64,000 nt of DNA from UBA8524 sp964215915 (GTDB lineage Bacteria > Bacteroidota > Bacteroidia > UBA8524): contig CAXPEB010000026.1 in assembly GCA_964215915.1 (NCBI GenBank), positions 1 through 64,000 of the forward strand, read 5' to 3'. Of the stretch, positions 42,258 through 50,255 are shown piece by piece. Numbering within the stretch: the stretch's first letter is position 1; each line of letters opens with the position of its first letter. The position numbers and the translations under genes were made by a program. The notes under the pieces were generated by a model. It was not told where the DNA came from. It saw nothing but the letters and a program-made list of their open reading frames with translations, and searched no databases.

Positions 42258-43562
42258 TTAAAAATCAGGCAGTTTCCAGATGAGACGCAAACCGTGGTAG
42301 CTGTTGCGGTAATCGAATCCCGGCATGGCATAGCGTTGAGGCACCCGGTATACGTATGCCACCGCGTATTCATAACCCCGGTGGTTCCAGGCAATACCTG
42401 CGCTGAATTCGGGCAGCACCCGGAACCGAGGTGTAATCCGGAAATCCTTATCTGCAGGAACCAGGTTTTGGGTATTGGATCCCGGCGAAACGGTTTGTGG
42501 TTCGGCGGTTAAAGGATCGATGTAGTTCCCTTCTTCGGAAAAGTTCCAGTTGATCTGCATGCCCGCAGCTACAAAGGGTCTGATCCGGTATCCCCAGGAA
42601 TAGCTCAGCCGGAATGGGAGACTTAGCGTCTTCGCCCGATAATTCAGGTCATAGTATCCGGCATCGTTGAGAAAGGAACTGTCTACAATTAATCCGCCTT
42701 GTCCATGAGGCAGGAAAGGATCCGGTTCAATGTTGTTGTAGTTATAATGGCCATTCCAACTTTGTTCGGAATAGCCCAGTCCGGTCTGTAGCTTCAGGTT
42801 CCCGTTGAAAAGTAGCTGCACCCCTGCTTCAACCCGCCAGGTATTGCTGCGCAGGGGGGTATTCAGAACAAGGCTGCGGTAAGCGGTATGACTTCCCGGG
42901 AGAGTCTGAAAATCGCGTACTTCCAGAAAACCTCCGGAGTATTCTGCCATAAAATAAGGGGCATACCAAAGTGGAAACGGCCAACTCGGGTTTCGTCGGT
43001 CGAAATACACTCTCCCCGGTTCTGGCGTAACCTTACGTACCGAGATAATTCCAGCGGGGATGGGGTTAATCAGCAAAGCTGCCGGTACGATTCCGGGCTC
43101 TGAGGTCTTTGTCGGAGTATCGATAAGAGAGGAAGGACGAACGGGTTTCAGCAAAACCGGCTCTGTTTCGGGAATAACCGGTGTTACCCCAGAGGTGCCA
43201 GCAGATTTTTCCATTCCCGGAGCTGCCCCGTTTTTCTTTTCTCCGTATGACTGGTTAGGCTCGGATATGGATGGCTGGTTTGCTATCCCGGGAGCCTTTT
43301 GACCGGGGGATGCCTGTCCTGCATCCGACATGCGCGGAGAGTTGTTGTTTGTATCCTGACTCAGGTGGAAGAGGCCTATGGAGGCCGATAAGGCCAAAGC
43401 CAGGATGGAGGCTACTCCGAAGGAACGGAACAGCCAGGCACCCCGTTTCCGGCGCTTCCTGTTCTTCAGGCCCTTCCAGCCTCCCACGGGAACGGGAGAG
43501 GTATGCTCTTCCAGGCTTTTGCTTAGCCAGGTATCGAATTGTTCCCTGTTTAACTCTTCCAT
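42258..43562 (-). CDS. Anti-sigma-like inner-membrane protein fused to outer-membrane-type beta-barrel
   Basis: A 434-residue protein. Residues 1-45 are soluble with MEELNREQFDTWLSKSLEEHTSPVPVGGW and the basic KNRKRRKRG stretch; a transmembrane helix follows at about 47-67 (FRSFGVASILALALSASIGLF); residues 68-170 are a disordered Pro/Ser/Lys/Asn linker; residues about 195-434 form a PorT-like barrel (YFMAEYSGGFLEV, VEAGVQLLFNGNLKLQTGLGYSEQ, FRLSYSWGYRIRPFVAAGMQINWNF, HGLRLIWKLPDF). Overlap with the sigma-factor gene by 13 bases suggests an anti-sigma role for the N-terminus. The combination of inner-membrane anchor and barrel is structurally odd. Confidence 0.65.
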   Translation of the reverse strand: MEELNREQFDTWLSKSLEEHTSPVPVGGWKGLKNRKRRKRGAWLFRSFGVASILALALSASIGLFHLSQDTNNNSPRMSDAGQASPGQKAPGIANQPSISEPNQSYGEKKNGAAPGMEKSAGTSGVTPVIPETEPVLLKPVRPSSLIDTPTKTSEPGIVPAALLINPIPAGIISVRKVTPEPGRVYFDRRNPSWPFPLWYAPYFMAEYSGGFLEVRDFQTLPGSHTAYRSLVLNTPLRSNTWRVEAGVQLLFNGNLKLQTGLGYSEQSWNGHYNYNNIEPDPFLPHGQGGLIVDSSFLNDAGYYDLNYRAKTLSLPFRLSYSWGYRIRPFVAAGMQINWNFSEEGNYIDPLTAEPQTVSPGSNTQNLVPADKDFRITPRFRVLPEFSAGIAWNHRGYEYAVAYVYRVPQRYAMPGFDYRNSYHGLRLIWKLPDF

Positions 43563-44107
43563 AACTTTTTTAATAACCGCCGGGCTTTGAACAGTTGCGT
43601 TCGCGAGCTCACCGGACTGATAGCTAATGTTTTGGCGATTTCCTCATGGCTCATCTTCTCGAACACATACAGGTTGAGCACGGTGCGGTACCCGTCGGGC
43701 AACGAGGCAATTAGGGGAAGTAGGGTCTCCGGATCGGCCAGGGGCTCATTCCATTCTTCATCGGCCAGGTCGGCCAACTCTTCCACATCCACCTTTTCCC
43801 AACGCACCCGTTTTCTCAGTTTGGAGATTGCCAGGTTCAGTACAACCCTTTTGATCCAGGGACCAAGTGGGCCCTCACCACGATAATCTCCAATCTTTTC
43901 AAAGGCCCGGATGAACCCGTCGTGAAGCAGGTCAAGTGCATCTTCCCGTGAAGAGGCATACCGTCTGCAAAGGGTCAGGATCAGCGGGCCATGTGTTCTG
44001 TAAACCGTATCCATTGCCATCTCATCACCCGCAGCACAGGCTTCAGCCAGTTCAAGGTCAGGGTGCATGTTTTCGGTGTCTTTGATATGGATATTCAGCT
44101 TACCCAT
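43550..44107 (-). CDS. RNA polymerase ECF-type sigma factor
   Basis: A 185-residue sigma-70 family factor of the extracytoplasmic-function class. Region 2 is seen in YASSREDALDLLHDGFIRAFEKIGDYRGEGPLGPWIKRVVLNLAISKLRKR (sigma region 2.4 included), and region 4 in IASLPDGYRTVLNLYVFEKMSHEEIAKTLAISPVSSRTQLFKARRLLKKL. It directs RNA polymerase to a small regulon, probably controlled by its coupled membrane partner. The ATG at 44068 would give a 172-residue form. Confidence 0.9.
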   Translation of the reverse strand: MGKLNIHIKDTENMHPDLELAEACAAGDEMAMDTVYRTHGPLILTLCRRYASSREDALDLLHDGFIRAFEKIGDYRGEGPLGPWIKRVVLNLAISKLRKRVRWEKVDVEELADLADEEWNEPLADPETLLPLIASLPDGYRTVLNLYVFEKMSHEEIAKTLAISPVSSRTQLFKARRLLKKLWKS

Positions 44108-44194
44108 GAGGATGGATCACTTACAAGACGTTTTTCCCCCCTGATGTTGCCTATGGACTGAAAAAATATTTTCAGTCCGATCCGGTTTGACCTG

Positions 44195-44450
44195 GATTCC
44201 CCGGACTTCAGTCCGGGGCAAGGTTTATCCATCCATACTTCCTTTCCTGCACTTATTCCCGGGCTTAAAGCATCCTGACCTTAGTTTCCAGCTAGGTGTG
44301 ACTTATGATTCCCCGGACTTCAGTCCGGGGCAAGGTTTATCCATCCATACTTCCTTTCCTGCACTTATTCCCTGGACTTAAAGCATCCGGATCTTAATTT
44401 CCAGTTAGGTGTGACTATAATATCCCTTGACTGAAGTCGGGGCAAGCTCT
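44195..44450. repeat. 112-bp tandem repeat, two full copies and one degenerate, each with a perfect inverted repeat
   Basis: Copy 1 begins near 44195 and copy 2 near 44307, a 112-base period with few differences. Each opens with CCCCGGACT-TC-AGTCCGGGG, a perfect nine-base inverted repeat with a two-base centre, followed by a pyrimidine-rich stretch (TTTATCCATCC, TTCCTTTCCTGC). A third, decayed copy starts near 44420, where the stem sequence has become CCC..GACT-GA-AGTC..GGG: different bases but still able to pair. It sits in the 446-base gap between the divergently transcribed sigma-factor gene and gapA. No gene is visible in it. Confidence 0.8.
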
Positions 44451-44508
44451 TCCTATGCAGCTCCTGCCCAGCTCCCCGGTTCAACTTTTTTTTCCCCTCC
44501 CTGCATCG

Positions 44509-44516
44509 TACTTTTG
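44509..44516 (+). promoter_or_regulatory. TAnnTTTG promoter element for gapA
   Basis: TACTTTTG ends 38 bases before the gapA ATG, giving a leader of about 30 bases. Pyrimidine-rich DNA lies upstream at the expected -33 position. Confidence 0.6.
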
Positions 44517-44553
44517 CGGCACTTTTTAAAGTTTTCTCCACAAACCCAACAAA

Positions 44554-45549
44554 ATGAAAGTAGGAATTAACGGATTTGGCCGTATCGGCCGCCTGGTTTT
44601 CAGAGCTGCGATCGATAACCCGAAGGTTGAGATCGTCGGTATCAATGACCTGATTGATGTAGACTACATGGCCTACATGCTGAAGTATGACTCTACTCAC
44701 GGGAAATTCAACGGTACGGTTGAAGTAGCCGATGGCGCGCTTATCGTGAACGGGAAAAAAATTCGCGTAACCGCAGAAAAAGACCCGGCCAACCTGCGCT
44801 GGAATGAGATCGGTGCCGATTATGTGGTGGAATCCACCGGACTTTTCCTGACCCAGGAAAAAGCACAAGCTCACATCCAGGCCGGTGCCAAAAAGGTGAT
44901 CCTCTCCGCCCCCGCCAAAGACGATACCCCAACTTTTGTGATGGGAGTGAACCAGGAGAAACTTACTGCCGACATGAATATCGTGTCCAACGCCTCCTGT
45001 ACAACAAACTGTCTGGCTCCTATTGCCAAGGTTTTGAACGATAACTTCGGTATTGCCGAAGGACTTATGACCACCGTACACGCAGTAACCGCGACGCAAA
45101 AAACCGTTGACGGACCTTCAGCCAAAGACTGGAGAGGTGGACGTGGCGCTTACCAAAACATCATCCCTTCTTCAACCGGAGCTGCCAAAGCCGTTGGACT
45201 GGTAATTCCTGAACTGAAGGGCAAACTTACCGGAATGTCATTCCGGGTACCTACCCCGAATGTTTCCGTTGTGGACCTGACCTGCCGCCTGGAAAAAGGA
45301 GCTTCTTACGAGACCATCAAAAAAGCCATGAAAGACGCTTCCGAAGGTGCCCTTAAAGGTATCCTCGGTTATACCGAAGACGCGGTAGTATCCAATGATT
45401 TCCTTGGAGACGCCCGTACATCCATCTTCGATGCCGGTGCCGGTATTTCCCTGAACGACAACTTCGTGAAAGTGGTGTCCTGGTATGACAACGAATGGGG
45501 TTATTCTAACAAGCTGGTCGACCTCATGATCCACATGAGCACGCTGTAA
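44554..45549 (+). CDS. gapA: Glyceraldehyde-3-phosphate dehydrogenase
   Basis: A 331-residue GAPDH of glycolysis and gluconeogenesis, converting glyceraldehyde 3-phosphate with NAD and phosphate to 1,3-bisphosphoglycerate. It has the Rossmann start MKVGINGFGRIGRLVFRAA, the catalytic Cys in SNASCTTNCLAPIAKV near residue 150, HAVTATQKTVDGPSAKDWRGGRGA and the end WYDNEWGYSNKLVDL. Length is standard. Codon use looks stronger than its neighbours (a highly expressed gene). Flanked by a promoter element and a strong terminator. Confidence 0.98.
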   Translation: MKVGINGFGRIGRLVFRAAIDNPKVEIVGINDLIDVDYMAYMLKYDSTHGKFNGTVEVADGALIVNGKKIRVTAEKDPANLRWNEIGADYVVESTGLFLTQEKAQAHIQAGAKKVILSAPAKDDTPTFVMGVNQEKLTADMNIVSNASCTTNCLAPIAKVLNDNFGIAEGLMTTVHAVTATQKTVDGPSAKDWRGGRGAYQNIIPSSTGAAKAVGLVIPELKGKLTGMSFRVPTPNVSVVDLTCRLEKGASYETIKKAMKDASEGALKGILGYTEDAVVSNDFLGDARTSIFDAGAGISLNDNFVKVVSWYDNEWGYSNKLVDLMIHMSTL

Positions 45550-45582
45550 AATAGAACACAACCTATCCAAAGTTTATATATC

Positions 45583-45613
45583 AACCCCGCACGAGAATCC
45601 GTGCGGGGTTTTT
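45583..45613 (+). terminator. Rho-independent terminator after gapA
   Basis: AACCCCGCACG, loop AGAATC, CGTGCGGGGTT, followed by TTTTG. An 11-pair GC-rich stem, 33 bases after the gapA stop. Confidence 0.9.
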
Positions 45614-45654
45614 GTTTGGCCCATACTCCCAGTACCGGGTAACCGATTTACCCC

Positions 45655-45662
45655 TATTTTCG
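45655..45662 (+). promoter_or_regulatory. Possible -7 promoter element, TTCG variant
   Basis: TATTTTCG ends eight bases before the MFS gene ATG at 45670. Confidence 0.35.
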
Positions 45663-45669
45663 TTAATTC

Positions 45670-46836
45670 ATGAAAATCCGCCTTTCTCGTCCCATTTGGG
45701 TGCTTTCCTTCATCAGCCTGTTTACGGATGTGGCTTCGGAAATGCTGTACCCGGTGATGCCCATCTACCTGGAGAGCATCGGGTTTTCCATCGTGCTGAT
45801 CGGGGTGCTGGAAGGCCTGGCGGAAGCTATCTCCGGATTGAGCAAAGGATTTTTCGGACGCTGGTCCGACCAGCGCGGTGAGCGCATTCCCTTTATCCGC
45901 TGGGGTTACGGGTTATCCGGTATCTCCCGCCCCATGCTGGCCCTGTTCAGTTACCCACTCTGGGTATTTTTTGCCCGTACCCTCGACCGGTTTGGGAAAG
46001 GACTCCGCACCGGTGCCCGTGACGCCATGCTTTCAGACCTTAGCGAAGGACATCACCGGGCTGCAGTATTCGGGTTTCACCGGGGGATGGATACCCTGGG
46101 TGCGGTGATCGGACCAGGAATGGCCCTGCTATTTCTACATTACCTCCCCGGGCATTACAAAGAGCTGTTCTACTGGTCTATCATACCCGGAATAATTGCC
46201 GTAGCCCTCACCTACCTGCTGAAAGAAAAGAGACGCGCCCAGACGGTGAGAAGATCCGTACCCGTGTTTGCCGCATTTAAGTACTGGAAAGAAAGCGGCA
46301 CACAGTACCGGAAACTTACTGGAGCCCTTCTGACCTTTGCACTTGTCAACAGCTCGGACGTCTTCCTGTTGCTTCGGCTGAAAGAATGCGGCTGGGGCGA
46401 CACATCGGTTATCGCGCTGTTTATGTTCTACAATGTGTTCTATGCCATCGCCGCCTACCCTATGGGCCTGCTCGCCGACCGCTTCAGCCTTAAACGCATC
46501 TACCTCGTGGGACTGACCCTCTTTGTCGTGGTCTATACCGGAATGAGCCTGGGAAGTTCCGATCTCCTGTTTGTGTTTCTTTTTGCCGTATACGGACTTT
46601 ACAGCGCAGCCACACAGGGTATTGCCAAGGCCTGGATCAGCGGCATTGCCCGTGAGGAAGACACCGCAACGGCTATCGGCACCTTTGCCGGTTTTGAAAG
46701 CATCGCAACCTTCCTGGCCAGCAGCGTGGCCGGACTGATATGGTTCAGTCTGGGATCCTCTTTCACGTTGGGACTGAGTGCTGCGGTAAGCGTTTTAGTA
46801 GGAATCTATTTATGGAAATTCGTAACCCGCGTTTAA
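45670..46836 (+). CDS. MFS transporter
   Basis: A 388-residue major facilitator with 11-12 predicted helices. The first helices carry WVLSFISLFTDVASEMLYPVMPIYLESIGFS and the loop motif SKGFFGRWSDQRGERIPF (the GxxSDRxGRR-type loop 2-3 signature); ARTLDRFGKGLRTGARDAMLSDL and GFHRGMDTLGAVIGPGMALL follow. It is similar to the subfamily with LDRxGKG that includes putative drug and siderophore exporters, but the substrate is unknown. Confidence 0.85.
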   Translation: MKIRLSRPIWVLSFISLFTDVASEMLYPVMPIYLESIGFSIVLIGVLEGLAEAISGLSKGFFGRWSDQRGERIPFIRWGYGLSGISRPMLALFSYPLWVFFARTLDRFGKGLRTGARDAMLSDLSEGHHRAAVFGFHRGMDTLGAVIGPGMALLFLHYLPGHYKELFYWSIIPGIIAVALTYLLKEKRRAQTVRRSVPVFAAFKYWKESGTQYRKLTGALLTFALVNSSDVFLLLRLKECGWGDTSVIALFMFYNVFYAIAAYPMGLLADRFSLKRIYLVGLTLFVVVYTGMSLGSSDLLFVFLFAVYGLYSAATQGIAKAWISGIAREEDTATAIGTFAGFESIATFLASSVAGLIWFSLGSSFTLGLSAAVSVLVGIYLWKFVTRV

Positions 46837-46845
46837 CCACGCACA

Positions 46846-47688
46846 TCAGCTACTTTTCCCAGCCAATCCCAGCTTATGAAGCAGGCGGGTCTTCAGGAAA
46901 CCGTAGCGCTGCATATTCTTGGTTTTGTGCCGGAAGGATTCCAGTTCTGCTTCATTAACTCCTTCTTTTCTGCTGACTTCAAATCGGGCTTTGGCCTGTT
47001 CATACAGCTCCAGATCCCATTTTTGCAGGTCCCTTATCTTGTCAATAAGCTCCGGTGGCAGGTCCGATTGTTTTGGCCTGTTCTGCGTAACGTTGATCCT
47101 AAGGTAAACCGGATCTTGTTTCCAGTTCAGCTGTTTTGCAAGGATGAGCAGGGAGGCATCGAATTCTTCCGTTAGCAGCACCAGGTCAAAATCATCCATA
47201 CGTGCCGATGCCGCACGAAACATTGCGCCGTTTCCTTCTTCATCCCTATCCCAGGCATGCGCCTCCCGGGTGATCCAGCTGCTGTTCGCACTTAGTACCC
47301 GGGTTTGCAGGTTATCCTGGAAGTTCTGCCGGGCATAGTCCAGATAACCTTCTATGTCTTCAAGCTGCAGAATATCCTCATGGGAAACATGGACTTCATT
47401 TCTATGGATGAAATAATATTGCGAAAGGAATTGCTCCACCGGATCCCGAAGGAAGGTAAAACGGTATGCCTCCGGGTAATACGACTCATAGAGGTAAGTA
47501 GCATGGCCATGGATTAACTTCAGCCTGTTCCGTTCCGGCTCAGACAGGTTCCTAAATTCCTCGGCCGACTTCAACGGATTGAGGTTCCGGTTGGTGGCAA
47601 ACCGTCTTGAATAACGGCCAGCCAGGATACGGTTCAGACTGCTTCCGGCTGTTTTCGGGATATGTTCGAATAATATGGTCCGGTACAA
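46846..47688 (-). CDS. Sulfotransferase-family protein
   Basis: A 280-residue cytoplasmic protein. The N-terminus YRTILFEHIPKTAGSSLNRILAGRY is the PAPS-binding 5'-phosphosulfate loop (HIPKTAGSS) of sulfotransferase family 2, and FTFLRDPVEQFLSQYYF is the 3'-phosphate motif. The C-terminal helices read LELYEQAKARFEVSRKEG. The substrate is unknown; such proteins often modify sugars or polysaccharides. Whether it actually uses PAPS is an inference from the two motifs. Confidence 0.75.
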   Translation of the reverse strand: MYRTILFEHIPKTAGSSLNRILAGRYSRRFATNRNLNPLKSAEEFRNLSEPERNRLKLIHGHATYLYESYYPEAYRFTFLRDPVEQFLSQYYFIHRNEVHVSHEDILQLEDIEGYLDYARQNFQDNLQTRVLSANSSWITREAHAWDRDEEGNGAMFRAASARMDDFDLVLLTEEFDASLLILAKQLNWKQDPVYLRINVTQNRPKQSDLPPELIDKIRDLQKWDLELYEQAKARFEVSRKEGVNEAELESFRHKTKNMQRYGFLKTRLLHKLGLAGKSS

Positions 47689-47750
47689 ATCCGTACCAAG
47701 TTAAGCATAACTAAGAGATATTAGTTCCATACCCTCCCTGCTTTCATAAC

Positions 47751-47786
47751 ATAAAACAATCTCCCACCGTTTCCAGTGGGAGATTG
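47751..47786 (-). terminator. Rho-independent terminator for secreted nuclease-like gene
   Basis: On the minus strand CAATCTCCCAC, an eight-base loop, GTGGGAGATTG, then TTTTAT. An 11-pair perfect stem, 31 bases past the stop of the gene at 47818. Confidence 0.85.
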
Positions 47787-47817
47787 CAGAATCTTAATCA
47801 CAAAGAAATACCAACGG

Positions 47818-49974
47818 TTAGCGAACTACCACCCTCACCGCCTGAGTTCCAAGGTTAGACCGGAGGAAGTAGAGACCATTACCCAGTTGTATGGCCGCCA
47901 GATCCAAAACAAGTTCTTCCTGCTTATCGGCTTCCTCTACCTTCCATTCATAAACCACTTTGCCGGAGACATCCGTCAGGCACAGGTGCACCGGCGTTTC
48001 CACGTTGCCCTGAATCCGGATGAATAACTGGCCGTTTACCGGATTCGGGTATACGGTAATGGTAGGGGCAGACACGGGATCCTCTTCCACGGAAGTAGCC
48101 GAACGCTGATCCTCGGTATCCCGGGTGGAAATATTCTGTCTTCCGATGGTCAGGGAAGATGACCCACCGGTATGCACAAACTCCACAACAACCGGCAGGT
48201 GATCGGAAGCATCGTGAATGGCAGAGGCAATCGTAGACGAATACTGGGTGTACGGAGGTGTATTCAAGGCCTGGTTATAGTGTTGCCCGTCATTGCCATA
48301 GGCTTTATATGAACCGGAAACGATCTCAAAACCGCCGGTCTGGATGATGGTATTGGAAAACAGGAACATATCGAAACGATCATCCAGTCCGCCGGTAGCA
48401 CCGCCGCCGAAAGAAGTAGTGCGGGGCGATTGGGTATGATGAACAGCATAGGAGGCATTGTTCCAGGTTCCGCTCAGACTCAGGAGATCGTAGAATTTAC
48501 CGTTGACGTTATTGCCGTTGGCCAACAAATTCTGGTAGGCTGATTCCCCTGCACCGTAAATATTGAAATCTCCGCAAACCAGGAAGAACTTACCGGAATC
48601 CAGAGCATCGGTAACTTTCCGTAAGCTATCCACTTCAGCTGCGCGCAAGGCTTCGTTGGTACTGCCTGAGCTGGCTTTGAGATGGACCGAATAGATGATC
48701 AGCGTATCTCCGGATGCCAGGTGTATCAGCCTGAATTCATTGATATCCCTCAGGGCCGTTTCAATAGGGGTATTACTCACAAACTGGAAACGGGAAGTTT
48801 TATAGTACAACGCGTTATCGGTATCGTACCCGTCAATAAAGGTGGCTGCACTGTAACTGCTTGTGCTGTAATTGAGCACATTGTTCAGGAAGTTGGAAGC
48901 ACCGGTTGACTGCAGCACTTCCTGGGCCACCACAATGTCCGGATCAATGTCGTTCATGATGATGCGGTAGCTGGGCTCGCGGGAAGAGCCTGTAGAACCG
49001 GGGTAATTCAGGAGGTTATAGGAAACGATGACAATCCCCGAACTATCCTCCTCGCTACTGTCGGCGGTAATAAAGGATTCTGTCGACCACCCGGAAAAAC
49101 TGCTGCTACAATCTGTTCTAACGTGTGCATAGTATTGTGTGGCCGGGGTCAACCCACTTGCCTGGAACGAGGTAGAGATTGTGGCCGCTCCTGATGAAGG
49201 AGGCGTGGAAGAAGAGGTAAGCGCATACTCATAGCCGGATGCCCCCGACACCGTATTCCAGCTGATATCCGCCGCAGTGGTGGTAATGTTAGCGGCTGCC
49301 AATCCGGTAGGTGCCGAACAGGAAGAAGAGGTCGTCCCGGTGATGAGGATATCGTCCACCGAGATTTTATCACGGGAACCGCTGGTACTTACAGACTCCC
49401 AGTAGATCCAGCGAACCTGAACCACCGACTGATTCTCTGCTCCTGCAGGAAGGGTTTCGGTCAGGGTTCCGGAAGCATGCCCATTGGCGTTACCGGCGCT
49501 GGAATAGGTAGTTGTAGTGCCCACATCGATAAAATTGCCAGAAGTTCCCACCCGGTACTGCAGGGCAATGCTGTTGTCCCTGGAGCTCTGGTTTTTGATG
49601 GTACGGCATATCCAGGACACCTCAATATCCGTCATGCCCGTAGTATTGATGGCTACCACTACCGCTCCTGCAGGATTGCTTCCCGAAGCCAGGAGCCCGA
49701 GCCCGTCCGTACCGAGGTGGTACCATCCTCCGGTAGCCAGCAGCGGGGAGCTGCCTTTATTGGGCAGATCTCCTCCATTGGCCGGAGAAAGGGTTCGGGT
49801 GGTTTGTATGCTCGACCACCGGTGCACTGCCACACCGGCCGGAAGTGTGGCGGAATTCTGACTGGTCATAGAAAACGGAAGCGATACGGCTGTTGGGTTG
49901 GTTTGCCCCAATACGACCATGCTCCAGCAGATCATAACAAGGGCCAAAAGGGAAAAGAATACGTGTTTTTTCAT
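47818..49974 (-). CDS. Secreted endonuclease/exonuclease/phosphatase-family protein, T9SS-sorted
   Basis: A 718-residue protein with signal peptide MKKHVFFSLLALVMICWSMVVLGQ. Residues about 30-215 look like a jelly-roll/beta domain, about 218-300 a fibronectin type III domain (APTGLAAANITTTAADISWNTVSGASGYEYAL), and about 315-595 the EEP domain: IVIVSYNLLNYPG, PDIVVAQEV, YSVHLKASSG, LVCGDFNIYGAGE and ASDHLPVVVEF provide the Glu, Asp, Asn and His of the active site. The last 80 residues are a type A sorting domain (TVYPNPVNGQLFIRIQG..QLGNGLYFLRSNLGTQAVRVVVR). It could be an extracellular nuclease or phosphatase. I use the ATG at 49974. Confidence 0.85.
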   Translation of the reverse strand: MKKHVFFSLLALVMICWSMVVLGQTNPTAVSLPFSMTSQNSATLPAGVAVHRWSSIQTTRTLSPANGGDLPNKGSSPLLATGGWYHLGTDGLGLLASGSNPAGAVVVAINTTGMTDIEVSWICRTIKNQSSRDNSIALQYRVGTSGNFIDVGTTTTYSSAGNANGHASGTLTETLPAGAENQSVVQVRWIYWESVSTSGSRDKISVDDILITGTTSSSCSAPTGLAAANITTTAADISWNTVSGASGYEYALTSSSTPPSSGAATISTSFQASGLTPATQYYAHVRTDCSSSFSGWSTESFITADSSEEDSSGIVIVSYNLLNYPGSTGSSREPSYRIIMNDIDPDIVVAQEVLQSTGASNFLNNVLNYSTSSYSAATFIDGYDTDNALYYKTSRFQFVSNTPIETALRDINEFRLIHLASGDTLIIYSVHLKASSGSTNEALRAAEVDSLRKVTDALDSGKFFLVCGDFNIYGAGESAYQNLLANGNNVNGKFYDLLSLSGTWNNASYAVHHTQSPRTTSFGGGATGGLDDRFDMFLFSNTIIQTGGFEIVSGSYKAYGNDGQHYNQALNTPPYTQYSSTIASAIHDASDHLPVVVEFVHTGGSSSLTIGRQNISTRDTEDQRSATSVEEDPVSAPTITVYPNPVNGQLFIRIQGNVETPVHLCLTDVSGKVVYEWKVEEADKQEELVLDLAAIQLGNGLYFLRSNLGTQAVRVVVR

Positions 49975-50200
49975 TATGGTAGAGTTTGATTCATTCCCAG
50001 GCAAAAAGGAGAACACGGATTAATCGGTTATAAAAAACCGGAGTTAAAAAAAGAGCACTTTTTTATTCCGTAACAAGAAAATGCCCGAAACCTATTCGCC
50101 CGAAACCCTTGTTTCAAAGCAGGATTTCCCTTCATTCCCAACTCTATTATTCCGGACGTTCTAACATTAAATTCCGCTTAACTTCTGACAATCTAGGACA

Positions 50201-50230
50201 TAAAAAAACTGCCCCCTGAAGGGAGCAGTT
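50201..50230 (-). terminator. Rho-independent terminator for lamin-tail-like gene
   Basis: On the minus strand AACTGCTCCC, short loop TTC, AGGGGGCAGTT with one mismatch, then TTTTTT. It lies just past the stop of the gene at 50256. Confidence 0.8.
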
Positions 50231-50255
50231 CTTAAAAATGCGATATACCCAGTAC

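Noticed and set aside
44187..44381. 64-codon frame across the 112-bp repeat
   Set aside because: Its translation merely repeats with the DNA unit; the repeat has a DNA or RNA structural signature rather than a protein one.
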